A DNA stretch of 64,000 nucleotides from Terripilifer ovatus. Lineage in GTDB: Bacteria > Pseudomonadota > Alphaproteobacteria > Rhizobiales > Beijerinckiaceae. Shown in pieces: positions 56,082-64,000 of this stretch (its first letter is position 1; the number at the start of each line of letters is the position of its first letter). Under the pieces are notes generated by a model. It ran no database searches, was not told where the DNA came from, and saw only the letters and a list, made by a program, of their open reading frames with translations. Location: the NCBI GenBank assembly GCA_029222685.1, contig JARHVB010000021.1, positions 120,536-184,535 of the forward strand, written 5' to 3'. Both the position numbers and the translations under genes were made by a program.

Positions 56082-56510
56082 ATGATACAGCCCCGCTTTC
56101 TAGGAAGCCTGTTCTTCTTAGCCCTCGTTCTGGTCGAAATCGCGGCCTATGGACTGGTCGTCTCCAATTTAGGTTGGCTGGCGGCTTTTTCCATTGGAAT
56201 CGGCTCAATTGTCGCGGGCGTCTTTGTCCTGAAACGGCTCGGGCAAAGCCTGCTGCAGGCAATGAGCCAGTCGGCGGCGTCGGCAACGAGTTTCCGGTTC
56301 GACGGGCTCTATGCCGGCGGATTTGCCACAGCCGGTGCGATCCTGATGATTTTGCCCGGCTTCGTGACCGATCTGGTGGGCCTGGTCAGCGCCCTGATCG
56401 GCTGGCGCGCCTGGCTGATCCCGGCGCAAGGGGACCGGACGCCGCCGGGCGCCGGCAGACCTGCCGACAAGACCATGGATTTGCGCCCGGACGAATGGTC
56501 GTCGCAATAA
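56082..56510 (+). CDS. fxsA: FxsA family membrane protein
   Basis: A 142-residue inner-membrane protein with FxsA features: FLALVLVEIAAYGLVVSNLG-like first helix, the basic GVFVLKRLGQSLLQAM, then FATAGAILMILPGFVTDLVGLV. FxsA in E. coli modulates phage exclusion; its general role is unclear. The 276-base gap upstream has a small GGGGTT/AACCCC hairpin at 55969-55984 and nothing else I recognise. Followed by secB. Confidence 0.88.
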   Translation: MIQPRFLGSLFFLALVLVEIAAYGLVVSNLGWLAAFSIGIGSIVAGVFVLKRLGQSLLQAMSQSAASATSFRFDGLYAGGFATAGAILMILPGFVTDLVGLVSALIGWRAWLIPAQGDRTPPGAGRPADKTMDLRPDEWSSQ

Positions 56511-56631
56511 TATCTGATGCCGCGGCTATTTGTCTGGCGGACGCAATCATGCTAGGCGGCGGCCCCAAGACACCGATAGCGACATGTGGCGGCACGCACG
56601 CCGCCAATTGCAGAAATTTAAGGACAGTTCG

Positions 56632-57123
56632 ATGGCTGAGAATGGGACGAACGGCGCGGGCAACGGAACGGACACCGGCGCCATGCCGCAGCTCAATGTG
56701 CTGATCCAGTACACCAAGGACCTGTCGTTCGAAAACCCGAACGCGCCGCAATCGCTGGCGCCGCAGGCCCAGGCGCCGAACATTTCGATCCAGGTGAACG
56801 TCAATGCCAACCAGCTTTCCGAGACCGATTACGACGTCAACCTGATGCTCGAGGGCTCGGCCGGCGAGGGCGCCGGCACGCTCTTCAAATTCGAACTGAA
56901 CTACGGCGGCGTCTTCAAGCTGCAGAACATTCCCCAGGCCGAGATCCACCCGGTGGTCTGGATCGAATGCCCGCGCCTGCTGTTTCCGTTCGCGCGCCAG
57001 ATCATCGCCGACGCGGTCCGCAACGGCGGCTTCCCCCCGCTGCTGCTCGACCCGATCGACTTCGTCGCGCTGTATCGCCAGCGCATGGAGCAGTTGCAGG
57101 CCAACCCGCAGGCGACGGCGTAA
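56632..57123 (+). CDS. secB: Protein-export chaperone SecB
   Basis: Cytosolic tetrameric chaperone that keeps preproteins unfolded and hands them to SecA. 163 residues from ATG 56632, which has AAGGA upstream; the open frame to 56530 gives a non-family leader. Core motifs: [77 protein letters not shown]. Position between fxsA and dnaQ is conserved in this class. Confidence 0.96.
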   Translation: MAENGTNGAGNGTDTGAMPQLNVLIQYTKDLSFENPNAPQSLAPQAQAPNISIQVNVNANQLSETDYDVNLMLEGSAGEGAGTLFKFELNYGGVFKLQNIPQAEIHPVVWIECPRLLFPFARQIIADAVRNGGFPPLLLDPIDFVALYRQRMEQLQANPQATA

Positions 57124-57141
57124 GAATTTACTGCCTACCAA

Positions 57142-57261
57142 AAGCCCTCATCCTGAGGAGCGCCTGAAAGGCGCGTCTCGAAGGACGAGGGCGTCAGCCT
57201 CGCACTTGATCGTTGTACATCCTTCGAGACGCCTGCTCCGCAGGCTCCTCGGGATGAGGCA
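57142..57261. repeat. Dispersed repeat family B, complete copy
   Basis: Starts AAGCCCTCATCCTGAGGAGC with GGCGCGTCTCGAAGGACGAG and ends CCTTCGAGACGCCTGC then GGCTCCTCGGGATGAGG, so each end is a hairpin and the two are inverted. It lies between the convergent secB and dnaQ ends. Confidence 0.75.
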
Positions 57262-57291
57262 GGTGGGACGCGCTTAAATGCTTAGATTGAC

Positions 57292-57990
57292 TCACTCTTT
57301 CGTAAACTGGTGCCAGATCGCCTTTTCGCCGATGCCGGCGATGAATGCTGTGTGCGCGGTGAGTTCGATCTCTTCCACGGTGACAGCCAATACGGTCTCG
57401 CGGATTTTCAGCAGCGGTTGAGCTGACTGTTCCTCGATGATCGAGCGCGTCTCGGTGAGCACCAGGTTCGACTGGCGGCCGCCGAGCAGTTCGGCATAGA
57501 CCTCGGCAAGAATTTCCGAATCGAGCAGAGCACCGTGTTTGGTGCGGCGTGAATTGTCGATGCGATAACGCGCGCACAGCGCATCGAGGGAATTCGCGGT
57601 GCCTGGATGTTTGCGGCGCGCGATCGCCAGTGTGTTGACGACCCGGTCCATTGTCAGCGCCGGACGACTGATGCGGGCCAATTCGGCATTGAGGAATTTC
57701 ATGTCGAATTCGGCATTGTGGATGACCAGCTTGTCCTCGCCGATGAAGCTGAGAAAATCGTCGACCACATCGTGAAAGCGCGGCTTGCCGGTGAGGAATT
57801 CGCGCGACAGTCCGTGCACGCGAAAGGCCTCCTCAGGCATGTCGCGATCAGGATCGAGATAGGCGTGAAAGGTCTGGCCGCTGGGAATAAGGTTGAGCAG
57901 TTCGACGCAGCCAATTTCGACAAGCCGGTCGCCGGTGGTTGGATCAAGGCCCGTCGTTTCCGTATCGAGAACGATTTCACGCAGCGACAT
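57292..57990 (-). CDS. dnaQ: DNA polymerase III epsilon subunit
   Basis: Proofreading 3'-5' exonuclease of the replicase, 232 residues. ATG 57990 with AAGGA upstream starts MSLREIVLDTETTGLDP; the upstream ATG at 58020 is rejected. Exo I is DTETTG, Exo II is in HNAEFDMKFLNAEL, and Exo III includes HGALLDSEILAEVYAELLGG. The C-terminal region is the alpha-binding tail. It is downstream of coaE. Confidence 0.95.
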   Translation of the reverse strand: MSLREIVLDTETTGLDPTTGDRLVEIGCVELLNLIPSGQTFHAYLDPDRDMPEEAFRVHGLSREFLTGKPRFHDVVDDFLSFIGEDKLVIHNAEFDMKFLNAELARISRPALTMDRVVNTLAIARRKHPGTANSLDALCARYRIDNSRRTKHGALLDSEILAEVYAELLGGRQSNLVLTETRSIIEEQSAQPLLKIRETVLAVTVEEIELTAHTAFIAGIGEKAIWHQFTKE

Positions 57991-58024
57991 CAAAAGTCCT
58001 TCGACAAACATGCAAGCCAACAGG

Positions 58025-58186
58025 AGCCCTCATCCTGAGGAGCGCCCACAGGGCGCGTCTCGAAGGGCGAGGGCGTCACGCCGCAATTCAGCCTCCGCTG
58101 AAGAAGCCACTGGCTGCTGCATGATTTTCTCTCACGCCCCCGTCCTTCGAGACGCCTGCTGCGCAGGCTCCTCAGGATGAGGGCTT
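58025..58186. repeat. Dispersed repeat family B, complete copy 2
   Basis: Left end AGCCCTCATCCTGAGGAGCG, right end GCTCCTCAGGATGAGGGCT: nearly exact inverted 20-base ends, each with an internal GGCGC or CTGCTGCGCAGG hairpin and CTTCGAGACGC. The layout resembles a small MITE-like element. It lies between the dnaQ and coaE genes. Confidence 0.78.
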
Positions 58187-58232
58187 CTGCTGCCTTGCTT
58201 CCACTTGCAACATACTGGCTTGACTCAGCTTT

Positions 58233-58817
58233 CTACCGTCCGGCCAGCGAAGCGAGAAAATCCTTCACCTGCGCTTTGGCATTTTCGAATCCGTGGCCGG
58301 TGTCGATAGTATAATGTGCTTTGCTGCGCTTGACCGCGTCGGGCATTTGTTTGGCGAGAATTGCACTGAATTTTTCCTGCGTCATGCCGGGCCGGCTCAT
58401 GACGCGGGCACGCTGCTTTTTCTCGTCGGCGGTGACCACGAGGATTACGTCGACATCCTTCTCGCCGCCGATCTCGAACAGCAGCGGGATGTCGAGCACG
58501 ACGATGGGCGCGCCGGCCGCGCGGCTGCGCTCGAGAAATGCTTCGCGATGGGCGCCGACAAGCGGATGCACGATGGTCTCGAGACGGCGCATGGCTTCCG
58601 CGTCACCAAACACGCGGGCGCCGAGTTTCTGCCGGTCGACGACGCCGTCGGTGGTGACGCCGGGGAACGCCTGTTCGATCAGCGGCGCTGCCTCGCCGCG
58701 ATAGAGTTCGTGCACGGCGCTGTCGGAATCGTGCACGGGAACGCCGAGCTCGCGAAAGATCGCGGCCGTCGCCGACTTGCCCATGCCGATCGATCCGGTG
58801 AGGCCGACGATGATCAT
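58233..58817 (-). CDS. coaE: Dephospho-CoA kinase
   Basis: Last step of CoA synthesis. 194 residues. P-loop is VGLTGSIGMGKSATAAIFRELG, then VPVHDSDSAVHEL, FGDAEAMRRLETIVHPLV and VVLDIPLLFEIG. The third pantothenate-pathway gene in the window. The usual aroE (shikimate dehydrogenase) between maf and coaE is absent: only 24 bases separate them. Confidence 0.96.
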   Translation of the reverse strand: MIIVGLTGSIGMGKSATAAIFRELGVPVHDSDSAVHELYRGEAAPLIEQAFPGVTTDGVVDRQKLGARVFGDAEAMRRLETIVHPLVGAHREAFLERSRAAGAPIVVLDIPLLFEIGGEKDVDVILVVTADEKKQRARVMSRPGMTQEKFSAILAKQMPDAVKRSKAHYTIDTGHGFENAKAQVKDFLASLAGR

Positions 58818-58841
58818 GACGTGCGCCCGGTGAGGACCAGT

Positions 58842-59471
58842 TTAAGTGCGGAGATAATTTTCATCACGCAGGAATTCCAGCAGAGGCAGAATCGGCAGGC
58901 CGCGAATGGTCCATTGGTCTCCGTCTATCGCAGTGAAGAGATGAACGCCAATCGCCTCGATATGGTAGCAGCCGACAGAGCCGAGAATGGCGTCGCCACA
59001 GAGCTCAAGATAGTCGGCGATGAAAGCTTCCGACAACACGCGCACGGTCATGTGTGCCGTGGAGACCGTCTCGAAGACAATGGCATCGCCGCGCGCCAGG
59101 CAGATGGCCGCATTGAGACCATGGCTGCGGCCGGACAAGCGCCGCAAGGTCGCGGCGGCTTCATCACGACCGGCGGCTTTGTGAACGATGCCATGGTCAT
59201 CGGACAGAAGCTGATCGGCGCCGAGCACGAGACGGCCGCCATGGTTTTTGGCAACGTCGAGCGCCTTGGCGCGTGCCAGTTGCAAAGCAAGCTGGGGTGG
59301 CGCGGCTTGCGTTGTCTGCGCCTCTATCGCGCGCTCATCGATCTGCGAGGGATGAACGTCATAGGGAATGCTGGCTTCGTCGAGAATCCTGCGCCGCGAG
59401 GCGCTACCCGACGCTAGCACAAGCGGCTGCGGCGCAAGCCACAGAACATGAGCAGAAGAGCGATCATTCAT
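58842..59471 (-). CDS. maf: Maf family nucleoside triphosphate pyrophosphatase
   Basis: Hydrolyses non-canonical or modified nucleotides. 209 residues. Motifs LVLASGSASRRRILDEA (the S/R signature), DERAIEAQ, LGADQLLSDDHGIVHKA with the catalytic Asp, and CGDAILGSVGCYHIE. Next to ppsR upstream and coaE downstream, the order known from other alphaproteobacteria around the origin. Confidence 0.93.
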   Translation of the reverse strand: MNDRSSAHVLWLAPQPLVLASGSASRRRILDEASIPYDVHPSQIDERAIEAQTTQAAPPQLALQLARAKALDVAKNHGGRLVLGADQLLSDDHGIVHKAAGRDEAAATLRRLSGRSHGLNAAICLARGDAIVFETVSTAHMTVRVLSEAFIADYLELCGDAILGSVGCYHIEAIGVHLFTAIDGDQWTIRGLPILPLLEFLRDENYLRT

Positions 59472-59494
59472 GAGAGTCTTGTGCTTGATAAGAT

Positions 59495-60328
59495 TCAGGA
59501 TTCGGCGATGAACTTGAGCCGGTGCTCCCTGTAGAAATCGATGATGGCGGCGGCCGTCTCCTCGATCGAGCGGCGGGTAACGTCGATGACCGGCCAGCCG
59601 CGCTGCTGGAACAGGCGCTTGCTGTGCGCAATTTCCTCTGCCACCGCCATGCGGTCGACATAGGGCGTTTCCTGATCGGCGTTCAATGTCAGCAGGCGGT
59701 TCTGGCGGATCTGCACGATGCGTTCGGGCGAAGCCAGGAGGCCGACAACAAGCGGATGGCGCAGACCTTCGAGCGCGGTCGGCACCGGCACGCCCGGCAC
59801 CAGGGGAATATTGGCGGTCTTGATGCCGCGATTGGCGAGATAGATGCTGGTCGGCGTCTTCGACGTGCGGCTGACGCCCAGCAGGATGACATCGGCATCC
59901 TCGAGATTTTCCGGCAACTGGCCGTCGTCATGCACCATGGTGAAATTCAGCGCGTCGATGCGTTTGAAATATTCCGCATTCAGCATGTGCTGAGCGCCCG
60001 GCCGCGAGGTCGAGGCGGTGCCGAGATAGGACTGGAACAGGTTGAGCACCGGCTGCAGCACGTTCAGCGCCGGGCTGCCGGTTTCGGCGCAGACTCTCTC
60101 GAGTTCGGTCGACAGTTCCGCATCGACCAGCGTGTAGAGCACGATGCCGGGCGAAATCGACAGTTCCGACATGGCGCGGTCGAGCTGCGTGCGGTTGCGG
60201 ATCAGCGGATAGACATGTTCGATCGCCGAGACGCCCTGGAACTGCGCCGTCACCGCGCGGCTGACGGCGATCAGAGTTTCGCCGGTCGCGTCTGAAACCA
60301 GATGCAGGTGAAAGTAGTTACGATTCAC
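59495..60328 (-). CDS. ppsR: Pyruvate,phosphate dikinase / PEP synthase regulatory protein
   Basis: DUF299 bifunctional ADP-dependent kinase and phosphorylase that switches PPDK or PEP synthase off and on. 277 residues, GTG start (MNRNYFHLHLVSDATGETL). The ADP-binding motif is GVSRTSKTPTSIYLANRG, and VPGVPVPTALEGLRHPLVVGLLASPERI completes the domain. In Caulobacter the same gene borders the replication origin opposite hemE, as it does here. Confidence 0.95.
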   Translation of the reverse strand: MNRNYFHLHLVSDATGETLIAVSRAVTAQFQGVSAIEHVYPLIRNRTQLDRAMSELSISPGIVLYTLVDAELSTELERVCAETGSPALNVLQPVLNLFQSYLGTASTSRPGAQHMLNAEYFKRIDALNFTMVHDDGQLPENLEDADVILLGVSRTSKTPTSIYLANRGIKTANIPLVPGVPVPTALEGLRHPLVVGLLASPERIVQIRQNRLLTLNADQETPYVDRMAVAEEIAHSKRLFQQRGWPVIDVTRRSIEETAAAIIDFYREHRLKFIAES

Positions 60329-60723
60329 GGGGCCTCTTGGAGACTCGAGTTTTGCATGATCGGCGCCCAGCCATGTGGACAGGTGTGGGTAAGTGGATGT
60401 TGCATGGTTTCATCCCGAGTGTCGCGGGGAAAACCCGGGGCTACCGGCCGCTGCACGGGGTTGTGGAGCGAGAAAGCGGGGTCGTTGCCGAGGGTGTTAA
60501 TAAATAGTTAACAAGTTCGAAGTTACATTCAGGCATAACGCTACATTAATGATTTGTTTATGAAATGCGGAACTTATCCAGACCTGAGGATTTCGTGTGC
60601 ACAAGCTCACGGATGTGGTCATGCAGTCTGCGCATGTTTAACAAATATTAATGAGTCTTATCCCCTGCCTAAGAATCTAATAAGCAGAGTCCTATAGATA
60701 AGATTATATTTATAGAGAGCCCT
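60329..60723. other. Candidate chromosome replication origin (oriC)
   Basis: 395 bases between ppsR and hemE without a gene, and much more AT-rich than the surroundings from about 60490 on. DnaA-box-like words are TTATCCAGA at 60574-60582 (8 of 9 to TTATCCACA) and TTACCCACA on the reverse strand at 60384-60392 (8 of 9), plus weaker ones. A perfect TTAA-N7-TTAA CtrA motif lies at 60497-60511, and TTAA-N6-TTAA at 60638-60651. GANTC sites for CcrM occur at 60342, 60653, 60673 and 60687. The ppsR-oriC-hemE layout is that of Caulobacter. Confidence 0.75.
60497..60511. promoter_or_regulatory. CtrA-type binding motif in candidate oriC
   Basis: TTAA at 60497-60500, seven bases TAAATAG, TTAA at 60508-60511: an exact match to the TTAA-N7-TTAA consensus. 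CtrA blocks initiation at such sites in Caulobacter oriC; the role here is inferred. Confidence 0.7.
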
Positions 60724-61776
60724 GTGACCGCGCTTCCCCATCCGATAGCCGATAACAAGCTGATCAGCACATTAAGCGGAAAGAAACAGGATCGGCCGCC
60801 GATCTGGCTGATGCGGCAGGCGGGACGCTATCTGCCTGAATATCGGGAGATCAGGAACAAAGCGGCTTCGTTCCTTGATTTCTGCTACGATCCTAAACTG
60901 GCGGTGGAAGCCACCCTGCAGCCGATCCGGCGCTTCGGCTTCGATGCCGCCATCATCTTCAGCGATATTCTGGTCATTCCCGATGCCCTGGGGCAGGATG
61001 TCCGGTTTGAAGTCGGGGAAGGACCCAGGCTGAACCCCATCGTCACCCCTCCCGACTTGAAGATGCTGAAGCCAAGGCATGATGCGACCCGTCTGGGACC
61101 TGTCTACGAAGCCATCGGACTGGCGAGGTCGGCGCTCGGCCAGGAGACGGCGCTGATCGGTTTCTGCGGTGCGCCGTGGACCCTGGCGACCTATATGATC
61201 GCCGGCAAGGGCACGCCGGACCAGGCGCCGGCGCGTCAGTTCGCCTATCGCTTTCCAGATGATTTCCAGGCGCTCATCGATCTTCTGGTGGAAGCCACGA
61301 CAGAGCATCTATCGGTGCAGATCCAGGCCGGCGCCGACGCCGTGCAGATTTTCGATTCCTGGGCCGGCGTGCTGCCGTGCGGGGAATTCGAGCGCTGGTC
61401 GCTGGAGCCGATCGCACGGATCGCCGAGGCGGTGAAGCGGCGCCATCCGCAGACGAAATTGATCGGCTTTCCCCGTGCGGTGGGGGAAAGGCTGACCGAA
61501 TTCGCCAAGATAGAAGCCCTGGATGCGATCGGTGTCGACACATCCGCCGACCGGCGCTGGATCGGCCGTTCGCTCGACACCAGCCTGCCGATCCAGGGCA
61601 ATCTCGATCCGCTGGTGCTGCTGGCCGGGGGGGCGGCGCTGGACCGGGCGATCGACAATATCGTTGAAGATTTCTCGCACCGGCCCCATATCTTCAATCT
61701 CGGCCATGGAATTCTGCCGCCGACACCGATTGCCCATGTGGAGCGGCTGGTTGCGCGGGTGCGGGGCGAGGCCTGA
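60724..61776 (+). CDS. hemE: Uroporphyrinogen decarboxylase
   Basis: Converts uroporphyrinogen III to coproporphyrinogen III. 350 residues, GTG start. Signatures RPPIWLMRQAGRYLPEYREIR (first), GFCGAPWTLATYMIAG-like substrate loop and GFPRAVGERLTEF (second region), and IIFSDILVIPDALGQDV with the catalytic Asp. It borders the candidate oriC and is followed after two bases by hemJ, another heme gene. Confidence 0.97.
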   Translation: MTALPHPIADNKLISTLSGKKQDRPPIWLMRQAGRYLPEYREIRNKAASFLDFCYDPKLAVEATLQPIRRFGFDAAIIFSDILVIPDALGQDVRFEVGEGPRLNPIVTPPDLKMLKPRHDATRLGPVYEAIGLARSALGQETALIGFCGAPWTLATYMIAGKGTPDQAPARQFAYRFPDDFQALIDLLVEATTEHLSVQIQAGADAVQIFDSWAGVLPCGEFERWSLEPIARIAEAVKRRHPQTKLIGFPRAVGERLTEFAKIEALDAIGVDTSADRRWIGRSLDTSLPIQGNLDPLVLLAGGAALDRAIDNIVEDFSHRPHIFNLGHGILPPTPIAHVERLVARVRGEA

Positions 61777-61778
61777 CC

Positions 61779-62207
61779 ATGTCGGTCTATCTCGTCGTCA
61801 AGGTCGTTCACATTCTCTCGGTGATCTCCTGGATGGCGGGCATGCTCTATCTGCCCCGTCTCTTCGTCTATCATTCGACGGTGCCGCCGGAGAGCGAGTC
61901 CAGCGCCCTGTTTACCGTGATGGAGCGGCGGCTGCAGAACGGGATCATGACGCCGGCGATGATCATGACCTGGATGACCGGCCTGTGGATGGCGGGCTCG
62001 GCAGGGTTTTTCACCGACGTGTGGCTCGTGTGCAAGATGGCGCTGGTCTTGCTGATGTCGGCCGGACACGGATTTCTATCCCGCGAGCGCAAGGCCTTCG
62101 GCGCCGGCGAGCGTCTTCATACACAGAGATTCTACCGTATTATCAATGAGGTACCAACTTTATTGATGATCTTCATCGTGGCACTCGCGGTGCTGAAACC
62201 GTTTTAA
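61779..62207 (+). CDS. hemJ: Protoporphyrinogen oxidase HemJ
   Basis: Inner-membrane oxidase that converts protoporphyrinogen IX to protoporphyrin IX, 142 residues with about four helices. The conserved His is in VVKVVHILSVISWMAGMLYLPRLFVYH, and FYRIINEVPTLLMIFIVALAV ends the protein; the RxxNE segment is typical of HemJ. Cotranscribed with hemE. Confidence 0.94.
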   Translation: MSVYLVVKVVHILSVISWMAGMLYLPRLFVYHSTVPPESESSALFTVMERRLQNGIMTPAMIMTWMTGLWMAGSAGFFTDVWLVCKMALVLLMSAGHGFLSRERKAFGAGERLHTQRFYRIINEVPTLLMIFIVALAVLKPF

Positions 62208-62329
62208 ACGACCGCTCTTTCTTGGCCTGATGGCTTGAATTCGTCGCCGATTCGTTCTATGCGATTGCTCCTTCCCCACAACCGGCCTTCGCATTCGCCC
62301 TGAATGGTTTCGCCGGTCCCCCATGATTG

Positions 62330-62352
62330 AACTGTTTGCCGAGGCAACAGTT
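62330..62352 (+). promoter_or_regulatory. Hairpin in the rho leader
   Basis: AACTGTTTGCC (62330-62340) pairs with GGCAACAGTT (62343-62352) with one bulged T and a two-base turn. It lies in the 221-base hemJ-rho gap, about 77 bases before rho, and the surrounding leader is pyrimidine-rich. Rho genes are commonly autoregulated through their leaders, so a role is possible. Confidence 0.35.
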
Positions 62353-62428
62353 AATGCCAGGACCCTTGTGTTTTGGCGGTGTCATTTTTCCCTCCCTATA
62401 GGCTTCCCAGCCCAAATACGGCTTTCCA

Positions 62429-63697
<1,269 letters not shown>

Positions 63698-63750
63698 GTC
63701 TGGGTCCCTATTCGGCAGCTGGGTTGATTCGGCAACGCAATGATCCAGGC

Positions 63751-63903
63751 GGCCTCAGCCTGAGGAGGCGCGTAGCGCCGTCTCGAAGGGCGAGGGCGTC
63801 AGAGAAATTCCTGGTGAGCGTTGCATCAGGTTAGCGGGCTGAAAGACACGTTGCTGCGTGTCGCCCTCGCCCTTCGAGACGCGGGCTTTGCCCGCGCCTC
63901 AGA
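63751..63903. repeat. Dispersed repeat family B, divergent copy
   Basis: GGCCTCAGCCTGAGGAGGCG and GTCTCGAAGGGCGAGGGC on the left; GCCCTCGCCCTTCGAGACGC and GCCTCAGATAC on the right. The 63698-63978 gap holds only this element as far as I can see. Confidence 0.65.
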
Positions 63904-63978
63904 TACTATGGGACGGTAGGTGGCCAGAAGGTAGGATTGGATTTGCAAAAACGATCCAACCTCGAAAGGACCTCGGCG

Positions 63979-64000
63979 ATGAGCTTTGATCACACTGACA
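63979..64000 (+). CDS. Start of a gene cut by the window edge, possibly mnmE
   Basis: ATG at 63979 preceded by GAAAGGA at normal spacing and followed by codons for SFDHTD. In Hyphomicrobiales the gene after rho is often mnmE, whose product begins with a short leader and a DTIFALSSG-type stretch, but seven codons are too few to identify it. Confidence 0.35.

Noticed and set aside
55846..56085. 79-residue frame between the Tim44 gene and fxsA
   Set aside because: No ribosome-binding site or family match, and it runs into the fxsA start.

Overview
The window is a GC-rich, densely coded chromosomal segment from an alphaproteobacterium of the Hyphomicrobiales (Rhizobiales) type. This rests on gene order and on some recognisable sequences: ppsR, maf, coaE, dnaQ and secB beside hemE; rpsT beside dnaA; the run tsaB, rimI, plsC, miaB, phoH, ybeY, lnt, XRE regulator, metK, trmB; the hslVU and hisB-hisHAFE blocks; a RegB/RegA (ActS/ActR) pair; and an intracellular PHB depolymerase. 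Genus cannot be fixed from sequence alone. No rRNA, tRNA, CRISPR array, prophage or intact insertion sequence was recognised.

Layout. 1-13.6 kb: an MFS exporter cut by the left edge, argG, a small unknown protein, an orphan ABC binding protein, a DUF1993 protein, typA, mutM, then ubiE-ubiB-coaBC-dut-rrf2-cysK. 13.7-16.5 kb: rpsT with a strong terminator, a long gene-free stretch with short repeated motifs, then dnaA. 16.5-25 kb: an aminotransferase with an orphan PotF-like binding protein, then a cobalamin locus (cobU, btuF, and btuBCD behind a B12 riboswitch), then mmcB. 25-31.4 kb: a Tat-exported amidohydrolase, two tandem palindromic repeat elements, regB-regA, phaZ with a perfect operator-like palindrome, and a YgjP-type metallopeptidase. 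31.5-43.8 kb: a long leftward housekeeping run from trpS, usp and nfu to trmB (translation, rRNA and tRNA maturation, lipoproteins, SAM synthesis). 43.8-50.5 kb: hslVU and, divergently, the histidine operon and coaA. 50.5-51.7 kb: a small MntA/HepT nucleotidyltransferase/RNase cassette in which hepT carries an in-frame stop, flanked by coaA and a diverged copy of the 3' end of coaA. 51.7-60.3 kb: a PfkB kinase, XRE-smr-mltA-tim44, fxsA and secB, and dnaQ-coaE-maf-ppsR. 60.3-60.7 kb: an AT-rich intergenic region with DnaA-box-like words and a perfect TTAA-N7-TTAA CtrA-type motif next to hemE, which is the probable chromosome origin. 60.7-64 kb: hemE-hemJ, rho, and the first codons of a gene that may be mnmE.

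Most genes are core metabolism or information processing and nothing resembles a large accessory island. The points most worth a second look are the candidate oriC, the mntA/hepT cassette with its coaA remnant, several families of dispersed palindromic repeats (one of which abuts the btuF start), the palindrome in front of phaZ, in-frame tandem repeats at the miaB/phoH junction and the plsC tail, and motifs upstream of dnaA.
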